A DNA stretch of 64,000 nucleotides from Pelagadaptatus sp034112445 (GTDB lineage: Bacteria > Pseudomonadota > Gammaproteobacteria > Pseudomonadales > Cellvibrionaceae), in NCBI GenBank assembly GCA_034112445.1, contig JAWUVI010000009.1, positions 1 through 64,000 on the forward strand, given 5' to 3'. The notes under the pieces were generated by a model. That model worked only from the letters and a program-made list of their open reading frames with translations. It searched no databases and was not told the DNA's origin. Both the position numbers and the translations under genes were made by a program. This document shows positions 16,886 through 26,702 of this stretch, in pieces (within the stretch, counting starts at the first letter, position 1; each line of letters begins with the position of its first letter).

Positions 16886-17962
16886 ATGCTAAAAATTGTT
16901 GGTGGTTGGGTAGATCGCTATTTAGGCAATGAAGAAGCTGTCTTACTGTCTGTTTTATTATTGGCGTCATTAGTGGTTGTACTTACCCTAGGCACGATTT
17001 TAACCCCCGTGTTTGCCAGTATTGTCATTGCGTTTTTAATGCAGGGTATGGTTGACCAACTCAGTCGTTATGGGGCGGCACATTGGGTTTCTGTCGGGGT
17101 AGCTACGTTTATCCTTATATTTGCGTTAATTGGATCGCTCTTGTTTTTGGTTCCCGTTATTTGGCAGCAATCGGTTAAGCTGATTTCAGAGGTGCCCGCC
17201 ATATTAGAAAAAGGTCAGCATGAGTTAATGTTGTTGCCGCAAGAGTACCCACAACTAATATCAGAAATGCAAATATTGCAGATGATCGACATGGCCACTC
17301 GTGAAGTGGGTGAACTCGGCCAGAACTTGGTCAGCTTCTCTGTTGCCAGCTTACCTATGGTGGCCTCTATTTTAATCTATTTGGTGTTGGTGCCAATTTT
17401 GGTTTTTTTCTTTTTGAAAGACAGCGCTAAAATTTTGAATTGGTTGGGCGGTTTACTGCCCAGTGAGCGACCAATGATGAGACAAATATGGACGGAAATG
17501 AATCGGCAGTTTGCCAATTATGTACGCGGTAAAGTGATTGAAATTATTGCCGTAGGGGTGGTGTCGTTTATCAGTTTTTACTTACTTGGCCTAAAGTACG
17601 CGATGTTAATGGGGTTGTTGGTTGGGTTATCCGTAGTGATTCCTTATATTGGTGCGGCCTTGGTTACTATCCCAGTATTGATTGTCGGTTTTTGGCAATG
17701 GGGATTTACCGATGAGTTTTGGTTGCTGTTTATTGTTTATTCGGTAATTCAAGGCCTTGATGGCAATGTTTTAGTGCCTTTGTTGTTTTCAGAAGCGGTT
17801 AATTTACATCCGGTTGCCATTATTATGGCCGTACTGTTTTTTGGTGGATTGTGGGGTTTTTGGGGCGTATTTTTTGCGATTCCACTGGCGACACTGCTAA
17901 AGGCAATCGCCAATGCCTGGCCTCGTGGGATTGAAAAATTAGAGTCAGTTTCTGAACAATAG
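16886..17962 (+). CDS. perM: AI-2E family (PerM-like) transporter
   Basis: Inner-membrane protein of 358 residues with seven to eight hydrophobic segments of the AI-2E/PerM family. Two ATGs occur at 16880 and 16886; AAGGA is directly adjacent to the first and 6 nt before the second, so the second is preferred. Family marks include the soluble middle region (SERPMMRQIWTEMNRQFANYVRGK), GLLVGLSVVIPYIGA and DGNVLVPLLFSEAVNLHP. Members include the putative AI-2 exporter TqsA and Na+/H+-type exchangers, so the substrate is open. It lies in the tusA transcript and ends at a strong hairpin. Confidence 0.85.
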   Translation: MLKIVGGWVDRYLGNEEAVLLSVLLLASLVVVLTLGTILTPVFASIVIAFLMQGMVDQLSRYGAAHWVSVGVATFILIFALIGSLLFLVPVIWQQSVKLISEVPAILEKGQHELMLLPQEYPQLISEMQILQMIDMATREVGELGQNLVSFSVASLPMVASILIYLVLVPILVFFFLKDSAKILNWLGGLLPSERPMMRQIWTEMNRQFANYVRGKVIEIIAVGVVSFISFYLLGLKYAMLMGLLVGLSVVIPYIGAALVTIPVLIVGFWQWGFTDEFWLLFIVYSVIQGLDGNVLVPLLFSEAVNLHPVAIIMAVLFFGGLWGFWGVFFAIPLATLLKAIANAWPRGIEKLESVSEQ

Positions 17963-17994
17963 CGATGAACTTTTTAGTTCACGAATTATCTACA

Positions 17995-18030
17995 AGTAAA
18001 GCCTGAGACGATAACATCTCAGGCTTTACT
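17995..18030 (+). terminator. Strong 14-bp hairpin after perM
   Basis: AGTAAAGCCTGAGA (17995-18008) and TCTCAGGCTTTACT (18017-18030) form a perfect 14-bp stem around an 8-nt loop, followed by CTTTCT. The very long perfect stem compensates for the short T tail. It separates tusA-perM from the protease gene. Confidence 0.75.
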
Positions 18031-18054
18031 CTTTCTATTCTCTGGAATTAATTT

Positions 18055-21000
18055 ATGCAGTATGTGAATTTTTTGACTAAATCAGTTGTTTTTAATTCAG
18101 CGTTAAAATTGATGTTGAATTTAAGTGTGGCTGTGTTGATCTGCTCAAACTCCGTTAACGTTGCAGCTATGGAGTTTTTTTCGGGTCATTCATCCTCAGA
18201 GATTATCAAAAGCGACAATGACAAGCGTCACTATCGTTATCAAGAGTTGAGTAATAACTTAAGGGTGCTGTTGATATCGGATCCTGAAACTGAAAAATCA
18301 GCGGCGTCTTTGGATGTTGAAGTGGGCAGTAGTGATGACCCTAAAGACCGCGAAGGCTTGGCACATTTTTTAGAGCATATGCTGTTTCTTGGAACTGAAA
18401 AATACCCGGAATCTGGTGAGTATCAAACGTTCATCAGTCAGAACGGCGGTTCGCATAATGCGTACACCAGTGCCGAACACACAAATTATTTTTTCGATGT
18501 GAACCACTCACAGTTAGAGCCTGCATTAGATCGTTTTGCTCAGTTTTTCACAGCCCCTTTATTTACGGCTGATTATGTCGAGCGAGAACGCAATGCGGTG
18601 CATTCAGAATACCGAGCCAAGTTAAAAGATGGCTATCGCCGGCAGCGCGATGTATTGAAAGAAATCATTAACCAATCTCATCCTTCAGCCACGTTCAGTG
18701 TGGGCAGTTTAGAGACCTTAGCCAATCGTGATGGTGCTTTGGTTAGAGATGATTTGTTAAAGTTTTATCAGTCGTATTACTCCTCTGATCGCATGACATT
18801 AGTGGTGCTAGGGCGTGAGTCGCTGGATGATTTGGCCAAGCTGGTTAAAGATAAGTTTAGTGATGTGGCGCTTCAGCAGGCCAAAGCCCATATCAGGGAT
18901 CAGGTTTTGTTTGAAGACGGCGAACTGCCTAAGAAACTGGCGATACAGTCGTTAAAAGATCAACGCAGTTTGGCGCTCATGTTTCCTATTCCTCCAGGCA
19001 AAGAGTTGTATCGACAAAAGCCACTTGCCTACATTGGTCATGTGTTAGGTCATGAAGGCAAGGGCAGTTTGTTATCGCTATTGAAGCAACAAGGTTGGGC
19101 CGAATCGTTGGGCGCCGGAGGCAGCATTGATGGCCTGAACGAAGATTGGTTTAGCCTCAGTATTAATTTAACTCCAGAGGGTTATGAGCAACAAGAATCT
19201 GTGATCGCGGCCGTATTTGCCGCGATAGAGCGCTTGCAAACACAGGGGTTAAATCAATGGCGTTTTACCGAATTGAAAAAATTGGCTGACATTCAGTTTA
19301 AATTTTCTGAAAAAGGCAGCGCCATTAATACCGTCAGTTATTTATCTAATCAAATGCAAGCTTACCCAATAGAAGATGTCATCCGAGCGCCTTTCATATT
19401 TTCAGAATTCGATTCCGAACTGATCAGCCAATACCTTAATCATCTGACCCCGGATAATTTTTTATGGTTAATCAGCAGCAAGAACGAATCGACTAATACC
19501 ACCAGTGAACTGTATCAAGTTCCCTATGCTATTCAGTCGTTACCTGATTACGCTAATAGAAGTCGGTCGGAGGTGGCCAGTGTTTTAAATCCCAAATTAC
19601 TCCAACAATTAAAAATGCCGATGGCCAATCCTTTTGTGCCTGATGATTTACAGCTGTTAAGTGGCGCTGATCTTGAAAAAGCTATCCCCAATAAAATTTG
19701 GAATGGTGAGTCAGTAGACTTGTGGCATAAGCAGGATGATCAATTTGAAGTGCCCAAAGCATCTTTTTACGCACGTATTAAATCCCCAGCCGTGGGCGTT
19801 TCCGCACGCTCGGTAGCCTTAAGTAATTTGTACAGTGCTCTGATAACGGACCAATTGAATGAGTTTAGTTATCCAGCGTTGTTGTCTGGTTTGTACTTTT
19901 CCGTCGGTGCTAATAGTCGAGGCTTTGATCTTTCAATTCAGGGTTATAGTGAGCAACAATCTAGATTGTTGACAGAGATCTTATCTGTAATGAAGTCGGC
20001 AAGTTTTCAACAAGAACGATTTAATAGTCTTAAAGCAGAACTCTTGCGTGGCTGGAACAATAGCAAACAATTGCATCCTTACCGGCGGGTATTTCAGGAA
20101 ATACCGGCGGTTTTATTTTCTCCTTATTGGAATAACTTAGCCTTGGTTGATGCCATGTCGTCAGTAACCTTTGATGAGTTTAATGCTTTCGTGGCAACGT
20201 TATGGGATGGTCGAGAAATTAAAATATTGTCTTATGGCAATGTGGCCAGTGATAAGGCTATTGCAATGGCGAAAAATGTTGCGGACGGTTTGGCCGGAGA
20301 CTCTTCTGCGGGTAAACAGCTGCCTGTTCAAGTTGTGGATCTACAGGCGGGTTCAACGCCCCACCACCACATGACGTTAGAACACGATGATGTAGTCGCG
20401 GCATTTTATTTACAGGCTCAAAATACCAATTTGTCGGCGCGAGCTGATATGTTGCTATTAAAGCAAATGTATAAGTCTTCGTTTTTTCATGAATTGCGAA
20501 CTCAGCAGCAATTGGGTTATATCGTTGTGCTCACCGGTATGGATTTGAAGCAAGTGGCCTCCAGTGTTTTTTTAGTACAGTCACCTTCTGCTAGCTTGGC
20601 TGATGTGACGGCGGCAATAAGCGACTATATGGCTTCCATGGTCAGTCATATTGATGATTTTGATTCCTATAAAAAAGCGGTTATCCAGCAGTTATTAGAG
20701 CCTGCTAAAAATACAGGGGAACAAGCGGCTTCATATTGGGGTAGCTTAACATCTGATGATGTTGAATTTGATGATTTGGAATTAATGGCTGATTATTTGG
20801 AGGGATTAACTCAGGCGCAATTCACCGAAAAGTTACACGCTATTTTAGCGGTTTCATCGTCGAATGCTGCGATTGGTTCTCTGTCAATGAAGGGGGCTTG
20901 GTTTACCGCGAGCAAAGATCCGTATCAGCAAAACAATACAACATTAATTAAAGACGTCGATGCCTTTAAATTAAACAGCAAATCCGTTCAATTCCGCTAG
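18055..21000 (+). CDS. Pitrilysin-like M16 metalloprotease
   Basis: Zinc peptidase of the insulinase/pitrilysin family, 981 residues. The inverted zinc motif HFLEH (HxxEH) is followed by the downstream glutamate in ERERNAVHSEYR, so the N-terminal catalytic half is intact. The C-terminal halves (with QQLGYIVVLTG, typical of the pitrilysin C-terminal domain) are inactive clamshell domains. An N-terminal hydrophobic stretch (about residues 17-38) should export it to the periplasm. It lies between two hairpins and is probably monocistronic. E. coli PtrA degrades small polypeptides; the same is likely here. Confidence 0.9.
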   Translation: MQYVNFLTKSVVFNSALKLMLNLSVAVLICSNSVNVAAMEFFSGHSSSEIIKSDNDKRHYRYQELSNNLRVLLISDPETEKSAASLDVEVGSSDDPKDREGLAHFLEHMLFLGTEKYPESGEYQTFISQNGGSHNAYTSAEHTNYFFDVNHSQLEPALDRFAQFFTAPLFTADYVERERNAVHSEYRAKLKDGYRRQRDVLKEIINQSHPSATFSVGSLETLANRDGALVRDDLLKFYQSYYSSDRMTLVVLGRESLDDLAKLVKDKFSDVALQQAKAHIRDQVLFEDGELPKKLAIQSLKDQRSLALMFPIPPGKELYRQKPLAYIGHVLGHEGKGSLLSLLKQQGWAESLGAGGSIDGLNEDWFSLSINLTPEGYEQQESVIAAVFAAIERLQTQGLNQWRFTELKKLADIQFKFSEKGSAINTVSYLSNQMQAYPIEDVIRAPFIFSEFDSELISQYLNHLTPDNFLWLISSKNESTNTTSELYQVPYAIQSLPDYANRSRSEVASVLNPKLLQQLKMPMANPFVPDDLQLLSGADLEKAIPNKIWNGESVDLWHKQDDQFEVPKASFYARIKSPAVGVSARSVALSNLYSALITDQLNEFSYPALLSGLYFSVGANSRGFDLSIQGYSEQQSRLLTEILSVMKSASFQQERFNSLKAELLRGWNNSKQLHPYRRVFQEIPAVLFSPYWNNLALVDAMSSVTFDEFNAFVATLWDGREIKILSYGNVASDKAIAMAKNVADGLAGDSSAGKQLPVQVVDLQAGSTPHHHMTLEHDDVVAAFYLQAQNTNLSARADMLLLKQMYKSSFFHELRTQQQLGYIVVLTGMDLKQVASSVFLVQSPSASLADVTAAISDYMASMVSHIDDFDSYKKAVIQQLLEPAKNTGEQAASYWGSLTSDDVEFDDLELMADYLEGLTQAQFTEKLHAILAVSSSNAAIGSLSMKGAWFTASKDPYQQNNTTLIKDVDAFKLNSKSVQFR

Positions 21001-21014
21001 TATTAAAGCTATGG

Positions 21015-21040
21015 GCAGAGTAACTACTCTGCTTTATCTT
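21015..21040 (+). terminator. Hairpin between the M16 protease and aceE
   Basis: GCAGAGT (21015-21021) pairs with ACTCTGC (21026-21032) around AACT, followed by TTTATCTT. It is a compact intrinsic terminator 31 bp before aceE, which implies that the aceE promoter lies upstream within or before it, or that read-through occurs. Confidence 0.55.
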
Positions 21041-21062
21041 ATTACTTATTGGGGATTGCTAC

Positions 21063-23708
21063 ATGCAAGAGGATATTGATTCTCTCGAGACCAAAGAGTG
21101 GCTGGATGCTTTACATTCAGTCATTCGATATTCAGGTAAAGATCGAGCGGCTTTTTTATTAAAACAATTATCTGATCGAGCCACTCACTCTGGGGTTAAA
21201 TTACCCGCCGCTATTACCACGCCCTACCGCAATACTATTTCCACCATGGACGAGAAACGCATGCCCGGCGATCTATTTATGGAACGCCGAATTCGTTCTT
21301 TGATTCGTTGGAATGCCTTGGCTATGGTCATGCGCGCTAATGATAATGATGATGGGCTTGGTGGTCATATATCGTCGTTTTCGTCGGCGGCTACCTTATA
21401 TGATATTGGGTTTAACTACTTTTTCCGTGGCAGTATTGATGGCCAACCAGGTGACCTTATTTATTACCAAGGCCATTCGGCACCAGGTATGTATGCACGC
21501 TCTTATTTAGAAGGGCGGTTTGATGAAGAACAATTAGATAGCTATCGACGAGAAGTGGATGGCCAAGGTTTATCCTCCTACCCGCACCCGTGGTTGATGC
21601 CTGACTATTGGCAATTTCCAACAGTCTCTATGGGGCTGGGTCCAATTCAAGCCATATACCAGGCTCACGTAATGCGCTACTTATCTGCGCGAGATTTAGC
21701 GCCACGAGGCGATAGAAAAGTCTGGGCATTCTTAGGTGATGGTGAATGTGATGAGCCAGAATCGTTAGGGGCTATTTCACTGGCAGGCCGTGAGGAACTT
21801 GAGAATTTAATTTTCGTTGTGAACTGTAATTTGCAACGGCTAGATGGTCCTGTGCGCGGTAACGGGAAAATCATTCAAGAGCTTGAAGGTGTGTTTCGTG
21901 GTGCCGGTTGGAATGTTATTAAAGTGGTTTGGGGGCGTCATTGGGATTCGTTGTTAGAGAAAGATACAACCGGATTACTTGAAAAGCGCATGAACGAAGT
22001 GTGTGACGGAGAGCTGCAAAACTATAAAGCCAATGGTGGCGCTTATACTCGTGAGCACTTTTTTGGTAAATACCCAGAGTTACTCGAGCTGGTAGCCGAC
22101 CTTACCGATGAAGATATCATGTATCTGAATCGTGGCGGACACGATCCATTTAAAGTTTATGCGGCCTATGCAAATGCGGTTGCGCATAAAGGCCAGCCCA
22201 CGGTTATTTTAGCCCAAACTGTTAAAGGTTACGGCATGGGAGCTTCAGCTGAAGCTCAGAACGAAGCTCACTCGGTTAAAAAATTAGATGTCGAAAGCTT
22301 AAAGCGCTTTCGTGATCGCTTCGGTATACCTATATCAGACCAAGAACTGATTAATGTACCTTATTATCGTCCAGCACCAGACAGCCCTGAAATTGCTTAT
22401 ATGAATAAACGCCGAACTGATCTTGGTGGTTATTTACCTGCGCGTCAGGCTGATTTTACCGCTATGCAAACCCCAGCTTTAGAAACCTTTAAAGCTCAGT
22501 TAAGTGGTTCTGGTGTCCGAGAAATTTCCAGCACTATGGCATTCGTTCGGATTTTATCGACTCTAGTTAAAGATAAAACTATCGGCAAAAATATTGTTCC
22601 TATTGTGCCGGACGAAGCGCGTACCTTCGGTATGGAAGGAATGTTCAGACAATTGGGTATCTACTCTTCTGCTGGGCAGCAATATACCCCGCACGACCAT
22701 GACCAAATCATGTTTTATAAAGAGAGTAAAACCGGTCAGATCTTAGAGGAAGGCATTAACGAAGCGGGTGCTATGTCAGCATGGATAGCGTGTGCTACGG
22801 CTTATAGTACTAGTGATTGTCCTATGATCCCGTTCTATATTTATTATTCAATGTTTGGTTTTCAGCGCATTGGTGATTTGGCTTGGGCGGCCGGTGATAG
22901 TCAGGCGCGAGGTTTCTTAATCGGTGCTACGGCGGGTCGAACCACATTGAACGGTGAGGGGTTACAGCATCAAGATGGTCACAGTCATTTGTTGGCCAAC
23001 ACCATTCCCAATTGCAGAAGTTACGATCCGGCTTATAGTTTTGAGTTGGCTGTGATTATTCAAAACGGTGTGGAGCGCATGTTCAATCAGAAAGAGAACT
23101 GCTTCTATTACATCACTACGATGAATGAAAATTACGCTCACCCTGAAATGCCCGTAGGTGTAGAGCAGGACATTATTAAGGGTATGTATTTACTCAAGGA
23201 AAGTTCTGGCGACCTTAAAGTGCAATTGTTGGGTGCGGGCTCTATTTTGCGTGAAGTTGAAGCGGCTGCTGAGCTCTTACAGCAAGACTTTGGTGTTGCT
23301 GCTGATGTTTGGAGTATGACCAGTGTGAATGAGATGGCACGTGATGGTCAGAGTTGTGATCGTTGGAATCTACTCAATCCAGATGCACAACCCAAACAAG
23401 CTTTTGTTTCGAGTCAGTTAGAGGATAGAAAAGGCCCTGTTATTGCTGCGACTGATTATATGAAGTCTTATGTGGAGCAATTGCGTGCACATATCCCTGC
23501 GCCTTTTTCAGTGTTGGGGACCGACGGTTTTGGACGTAGTGATACCCGTGAAAAACTGCGCCACTTCTTTGAGGTGAATCGCCACTTTATTGTACTGACG
23601 GCGTTAAAAGCATTGGTTGACGATGGCAGCTTGGAGAAAAGTGTTCTCGCTAAAGCAATGACTCAATATTCTATTGATACCGATAAAGTGGATCCAATGA
23701 GATGTTAA
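21063..23708 (+). CDS. aceE: Pyruvate dehydrogenase E1 component
   Basis: Homodimeric thiamine-diphosphate E1 of the pyruvate dehydrogenase complex; it decarboxylates pyruvate and acetylates the lipoyl group of E2. The 881 residues match the AceE type (E. coli 887) rather than the split alpha/beta E1. The ThDP motif GDGECDEPES...VNCN is present around residues 225-260. Other conserved blocks are SSFSSAATLYDIGFNYFFRG near residue 105 and PDEARTFGMEGMFRQLGIYS in the middle. GGGG precedes the ATG. aceF follows 63 bp later; E3 (lpd) is not in the window. Confidence 0.97.
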   Translation: MQEDIDSLETKEWLDALHSVIRYSGKDRAAFLLKQLSDRATHSGVKLPAAITTPYRNTISTMDEKRMPGDLFMERRIRSLIRWNALAMVMRANDNDDGLGGHISSFSSAATLYDIGFNYFFRGSIDGQPGDLIYYQGHSAPGMYARSYLEGRFDEEQLDSYRREVDGQGLSSYPHPWLMPDYWQFPTVSMGLGPIQAIYQAHVMRYLSARDLAPRGDRKVWAFLGDGECDEPESLGAISLAGREELENLIFVVNCNLQRLDGPVRGNGKIIQELEGVFRGAGWNVIKVVWGRHWDSLLEKDTTGLLEKRMNEVCDGELQNYKANGGAYTREHFFGKYPELLELVADLTDEDIMYLNRGGHDPFKVYAAYANAVAHKGQPTVILAQTVKGYGMGASAEAQNEAHSVKKLDVESLKRFRDRFGIPISDQELINVPYYRPAPDSPEIAYMNKRRTDLGGYLPARQADFTAMQTPALETFKAQLSGSGVREISSTMAFVRILSTLVKDKTIGKNIVPIVPDEARTFGMEGMFRQLGIYSSAGQQYTPHDHDQIMFYKESKTGQILEEGINEAGAMSAWIACATAYSTSDCPMIPFYIYYSMFGFQRIGDLAWAAGDSQARGFLIGATAGRTTLNGEGLQHQDGHSHLLANTIPNCRSYDPAYSFELAVIIQNGVERMFNQKENCFYYITTMNENYAHPEMPVGVEQDIIKGMYLLKESSGDLKVQLLGAGSILREVEAAAELLQQDFGVAADVWSMTSVNEMARDGQSCDRWNLLNPDAQPKQAFVSSQLEDRKGPVIAATDYMKSYVEQLRAHIPAPFSVLGTDGFGRSDTREKLRHFFEVNRHFIVLTALKALVDDGSLEKSVLAKAMTQYSIDTDKVDPMRC

Positions 23709-23771
23709 AAGCAAGCGCTTTTGTACAAACCATGCCTTTAATAATAGTGAGTTTAAAAATAAGGAGCTGTT

Positions 23772-25460
23772 GTGGCTACTGAAACAATTTTAGTTCCCGA
23801 TCTTGGGGGAGCGCAGGGTGTTGATGTCATTGAGGTTTGCGTTGCCGTAGGTGATGTTATCGAAGCAGAGCAATCTATTGTGGTCTTGGAAACGGATAAG
23901 GCCTCTATGGAAATACCAGCGCCTAAATCCGGTAAAGTTGTTGCTCTTCATATAAAAGAGGGCGACTCATTAGCAGAAGGGGCTGCTTTAATTGATTTAG
24001 ATGTGGCTGCTACCGACTCTGATGAGGCTGCTGATGTTGAAACGGGCAATGTTGAAAACCTTACTCCCCAACCATCAGCAGTTGAATCCACTTATGAAGC
24101 CAATAATAAACCGGCTCAAGAGCAAAGTGTATCTCCAGAGTCCACACCAAGTTCAGCGGAAGTTGACATTAATGTCCCCGATATTGGTAGCAGCGACTCG
24201 GTAGAAGTGATTGAAATTTGTGTTGCCGTCGGAGAGCACATAAATGAAGGTGACTCTATTGTTGTGCTTGAAAGTGATAAGTCATCAATGGAAATTCCTG
24301 CCAGCTGTAGTGGTGAAGTTTTAGCGATTAAAGTCGCTAACGGTGACAGCGTAGTGACAGGTGATGCATTGCTTGTGGTTAAAAGTAACGCTCCAGTAGT
24401 TGTTGCGACTGTAGCGGAAAAACAGGCTGTTGAGCCAGAGAAGACAGTACAAACTGCTTCAGCGGCCTCTTCCTCAATAGTTACCCCTCCGATAACAACA
24501 TCTCTGATAACAACACCTGCTAGCTCGGTATCCGACACTCCGGTTCATACAAGTGGCGACGCCTACGCAGGACCAGCAGTAAGAAAGTTAGCTCGGCAAT
24601 TAGGTGTCGATATGTCGAGGGTAAAAGCCTCGGGACCTAAAAATCGTTTACAACGAGAAGATATCAGAAGTTACGTACGCGATATTGTCGCGGACTCTGA
24701 AAGCGGAAAATTACAATCAGGCAGTGGGATTCCGGCTATACCCGATATTGATTTCGCTAAATTCGGCGATATTGAAACCGTTAAATTAAGTAAAATTGCT
24801 AAGTTAACGGTTCAAAGCATGACGCGCTCTTGGCTTAATGTTCCTCATGTCACTCAATTTGATGAGGCCGATATTACTGAGATGGAAGCCTTCCGTAAAT
24901 CAATGAAAACTGAAGCGGAACAACGTGGTGTTCGCTTAACGCCTTTACCCTTTTTACTTAAAGCGGTGGCCGCGGCATTGGTCAAAGAACCCTCATTTAA
25001 TGTGTCGTTACATAATGATGGCGAGCATTTGATTAAAAAGAACTACGTCAATATAGGTATCGCGGTTGATACACCGAAAGGCCTGTTGGTACCCGTTGTT
25101 AAAGATGTTGATAAGAAAGGTTTGTGGGAGCTTGCGGCTGAAACAGCTGAACTTGCCGATAAAGCTCGCTCAGGTAAGTTGATGCCACAAGACATGCAGG
25201 GTGGGTGTTTCACTATATCCAGCCTTGGAGCAATGGGAGGAACTGGATTCACCCCGATTGTTAGCGCCCCTGAAGTGGCTATTATGGGGGTGTCCAAGGC
25301 TCAAATTAAACCGATTTGGAGTGGCACGGAATTTTTACCGCGACAAATGCTACCACTCTCGGTTTCTTACGATCATCGCGCAATTAACGGCGCTGACTGT
25401 GGGCGCTTCTTTACTTATTTGGTGGGTTTATTGACGGATATTCGACGTTTGGTTTTGTAG
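23772..25460 (+). CDS. aceF: Pyruvate dehydrogenase E2 (dihydrolipoamide acetyltransferase)
   Basis: Core acetyltransferase of the pyruvate dehydrogenase complex, 562 residues. The GTG start follows AAGGAG at good spacing. It has two N-terminal lipoyl domains, with lipoylated lysines in ETDKASMEIPAP and ESDKSSMEIPAS, joined by Ala/Pro/Thr/Ser-rich linkers. The second linker holds a 15-bp duplication at 24492-24521. The E1/E3-binding domain starts at YAGPAVRKLARQLGVD. The catalytic domain ends with the active-site SYDHRAINGADCGRF. E. coli AceF has three lipoyl domains; two is common in pseudomonads. Its stop is followed directly by a repeat tract. Confidence 0.97.
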   Translation: MATETILVPDLGGAQGVDVIEVCVAVGDVIEAEQSIVVLETDKASMEIPAPKSGKVVALHIKEGDSLAEGAALIDLDVAATDSDEAADVETGNVENLTPQPSAVESTYEANNKPAQEQSVSPESTPSSAEVDINVPDIGSSDSVEVIEICVAVGEHINEGDSIVVLESDKSSMEIPASCSGEVLAIKVANGDSVVTGDALLVVKSNAPVVVATVAEKQAVEPEKTVQTASAASSSIVTPPITTSLITTPASSVSDTPVHTSGDAYAGPAVRKLARQLGVDMSRVKASGPKNRLQREDIRSYVRDIVADSESGKLQSGSGIPAIPDIDFAKFGDIETVKLSKIAKLTVQSMTRSWLNVPHVTQFDEADITEMEAFRKSMKTEAEQRGVRLTPLPFLLKAVAAALVKEPSFNVSLHNDGEHLIKKNYVNIGIAVDTPKGLLVPVVKDVDKKGLWELAAETAELADKARSGKLMPQDMQGGCFTISSLGAMGGTGFTPIVSAPEVAIMGVSKAQIKPIWSGTEFLPRQMLPLSVSYDHRAINGADCGRFFTYLVGLLTDIRRLVL

Positions 25461-25597
25461 TTAAAAATTAACAGTTAAAAATTGTCGATTTAAACTATTT
25501 CGATCTGAATTATTGTCGGTTTGAACTGTTGTTGATTTGAACTGTTGTTGATTTAAACCATTGTAGTTGGAGATCAGGGTAGTTGGAGATCAGGACT
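25461..25597 (+). repeat. Degenerate 16-bp tandem repeats between aceF and modC
   Basis: Directly after the aceF stop come two 14-bp TTAAAAATT-type units (25461-25486), then units starting at 25487, 25502, 25518, 25534, 25550, 25566 and 25582, i.e. a 16-bp period with one 15-bp unit. The best pair is GTTGGAGATCAGGGTA / GTTGGAGATCAGGACT. GATTTGAACTGTTGTT neighbours differ at one to four positions. The last unit contains the modC stop codon. No spacer-like unique segments exist, so it is not CRISPR. Confidence 0.85.
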
Positions 25598-26702
25598 TCA
25601 TCAGGGCGACGCTTTTTATTTGAGCGTAAACCGACATTCCGGTTTTAAGCCCTAATGTGTCAGCCGATTTAGCGGTAATGTGAGCCAATAACTGTTCGTT
25701 TTTTAAGTTGAGCTTAACCAATACTTTAGCTAAGTCATGAGTTGCGGATAGTTCGGTTATGGTGCAAGGCAACACGTTGCTTATGCTAGAACGTGACTCG
25801 GGTTGTAAGGCAATACTGACATCACGGGCTAATATTCTAACGCGAACTTCTGTTCCTATATCACGCCCAATAATTGAAGTGGCGATATCATTATCAGCTA
25901 TGTGAATATAGGTGAGATGATACCTCTGATCGTGTTCTTTTATTTTTCCGCTGACCACAGCTGAAGCTTCATTCAAATGAGCTAAGGGTAAGTCGGTTCG
26001 AGTTAAGAGTTCATTTACAGCACCTTGGGCACGTACTTTTCCCGCTTCTAGCAACACCATATGATCGGCTATGCGGACTACTTCGTCGGGTGAATGGCTG
26101 ACGTAGATCATGGGAATGCTGAGCGCCGTGTTGATGCTGTCGAGGTAAGGTAAAATCTCAGCCTTACTGGATAGGTCCAAACTGGCGAGAGGCTCATCCA
26201 TCAGCAATAAGTTTGGGCTTGAGAGTAAAGCTCGGGCAATGGCCACTCGTTGCTTTTGGCCTCCAGATAATTGTGCGGGCATAGCGCTGAGTAATGACTC
26301 TATCCCTAGTAATGACACGGCTTGATCTATGGATATACGTCGCTGTTGTTTGTCAATTCGGTTGAAGCCGTAACGTAAATTATCATTTACATTTAAATGT
26401 TCAAATAAATTACTGTCTTGAAAAACATAACCAATTTCACGTTTATGAGGTGGCATAAAATCGGTGTCACTTTGCCAGACCTCATCACCTATGATTAAAT
26501 TTCCTCGGGTAGATTTTTCCAATCCAGCAAGACACCGAAGCAGTGTGGTTTTACCTGAGCCGGAAGACCCAAATAATGCGGTAACTCCGCAGCCAGGTAT
26601 TTCTATATCTACATCAAGTTCAAAATTATTGCGTACTAAGTTAAAAGCCGCTGCTATGTTTTTTGTAGCTGCTAAGTCTTTCGCCTCAGTTAAGTTTTTC
26701 AT
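25590..26702 (-). CDS. modC: Molybdate ABC transporter ATPase
   Basis: ATP-binding subunit of the ModABC molybdate importer, 370 residues. Walker A is GSSGSGKTTLLRCLAGLE, the Q-loop is YVFQDSNLF, the ABC signature is LSGGQKQRVAIARAL and Walker B is LLLMDEPLASLD. The C-terminal 80 residues (from about 290) form the TOBE/Mop-like regulatory domain typical of ModC. It overlaps modB by 4 bp (ATGA), so the two are translationally coupled. An N-terminal lead of about 20 residues before the first ABC strand is longer than in E. coli ModC. Confidence 0.93.
   Translation of the reverse strand: MKNLTEAKDLAATKNIAAAFNLVRNNFELDVDIEIPGCGVTALFGSSGSGKTTLLRCLAGLEKSTRGNLIIGDEVWQSDTDFMPPHKREIGYVFQDSNLFEHLNVNDNLRYGFNRIDKQQRRISIDQAVSLLGIESLLSAMPAQLSGGQKQRVAIARALLSSPNLLLMDEPLASLDLSSKAEILPYLDSINTALSIPMIYVSHSPDEVVRIADHMVLLEAGKVRAQGAVNELLTRTDLPLAHLNEASAVVSGKIKEHDQRYHLTYIHIADNDIATSIIGRDIGTEVRVRILARDVSIALQPESRSSISNVLPCTITELSATHDLAKVLVKLNLKNEQLLAHITAKSADTLGLKTGMSVYAQIKSVALMKS

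Noticed and set aside
24116..24538. 140-codon open frame antisense to aceF
   Set aside because: It is opposite the lipoyl domain and Thr/Ser/Ala linker; its Ser/Thr-rich translation is a by-product of that composition.
25487..25597. Possible CRISPR array (regular repeats)
   Set aside because: The period is only 16 bp, units are contiguous with no unique spacers, and no cas genes are nearby.
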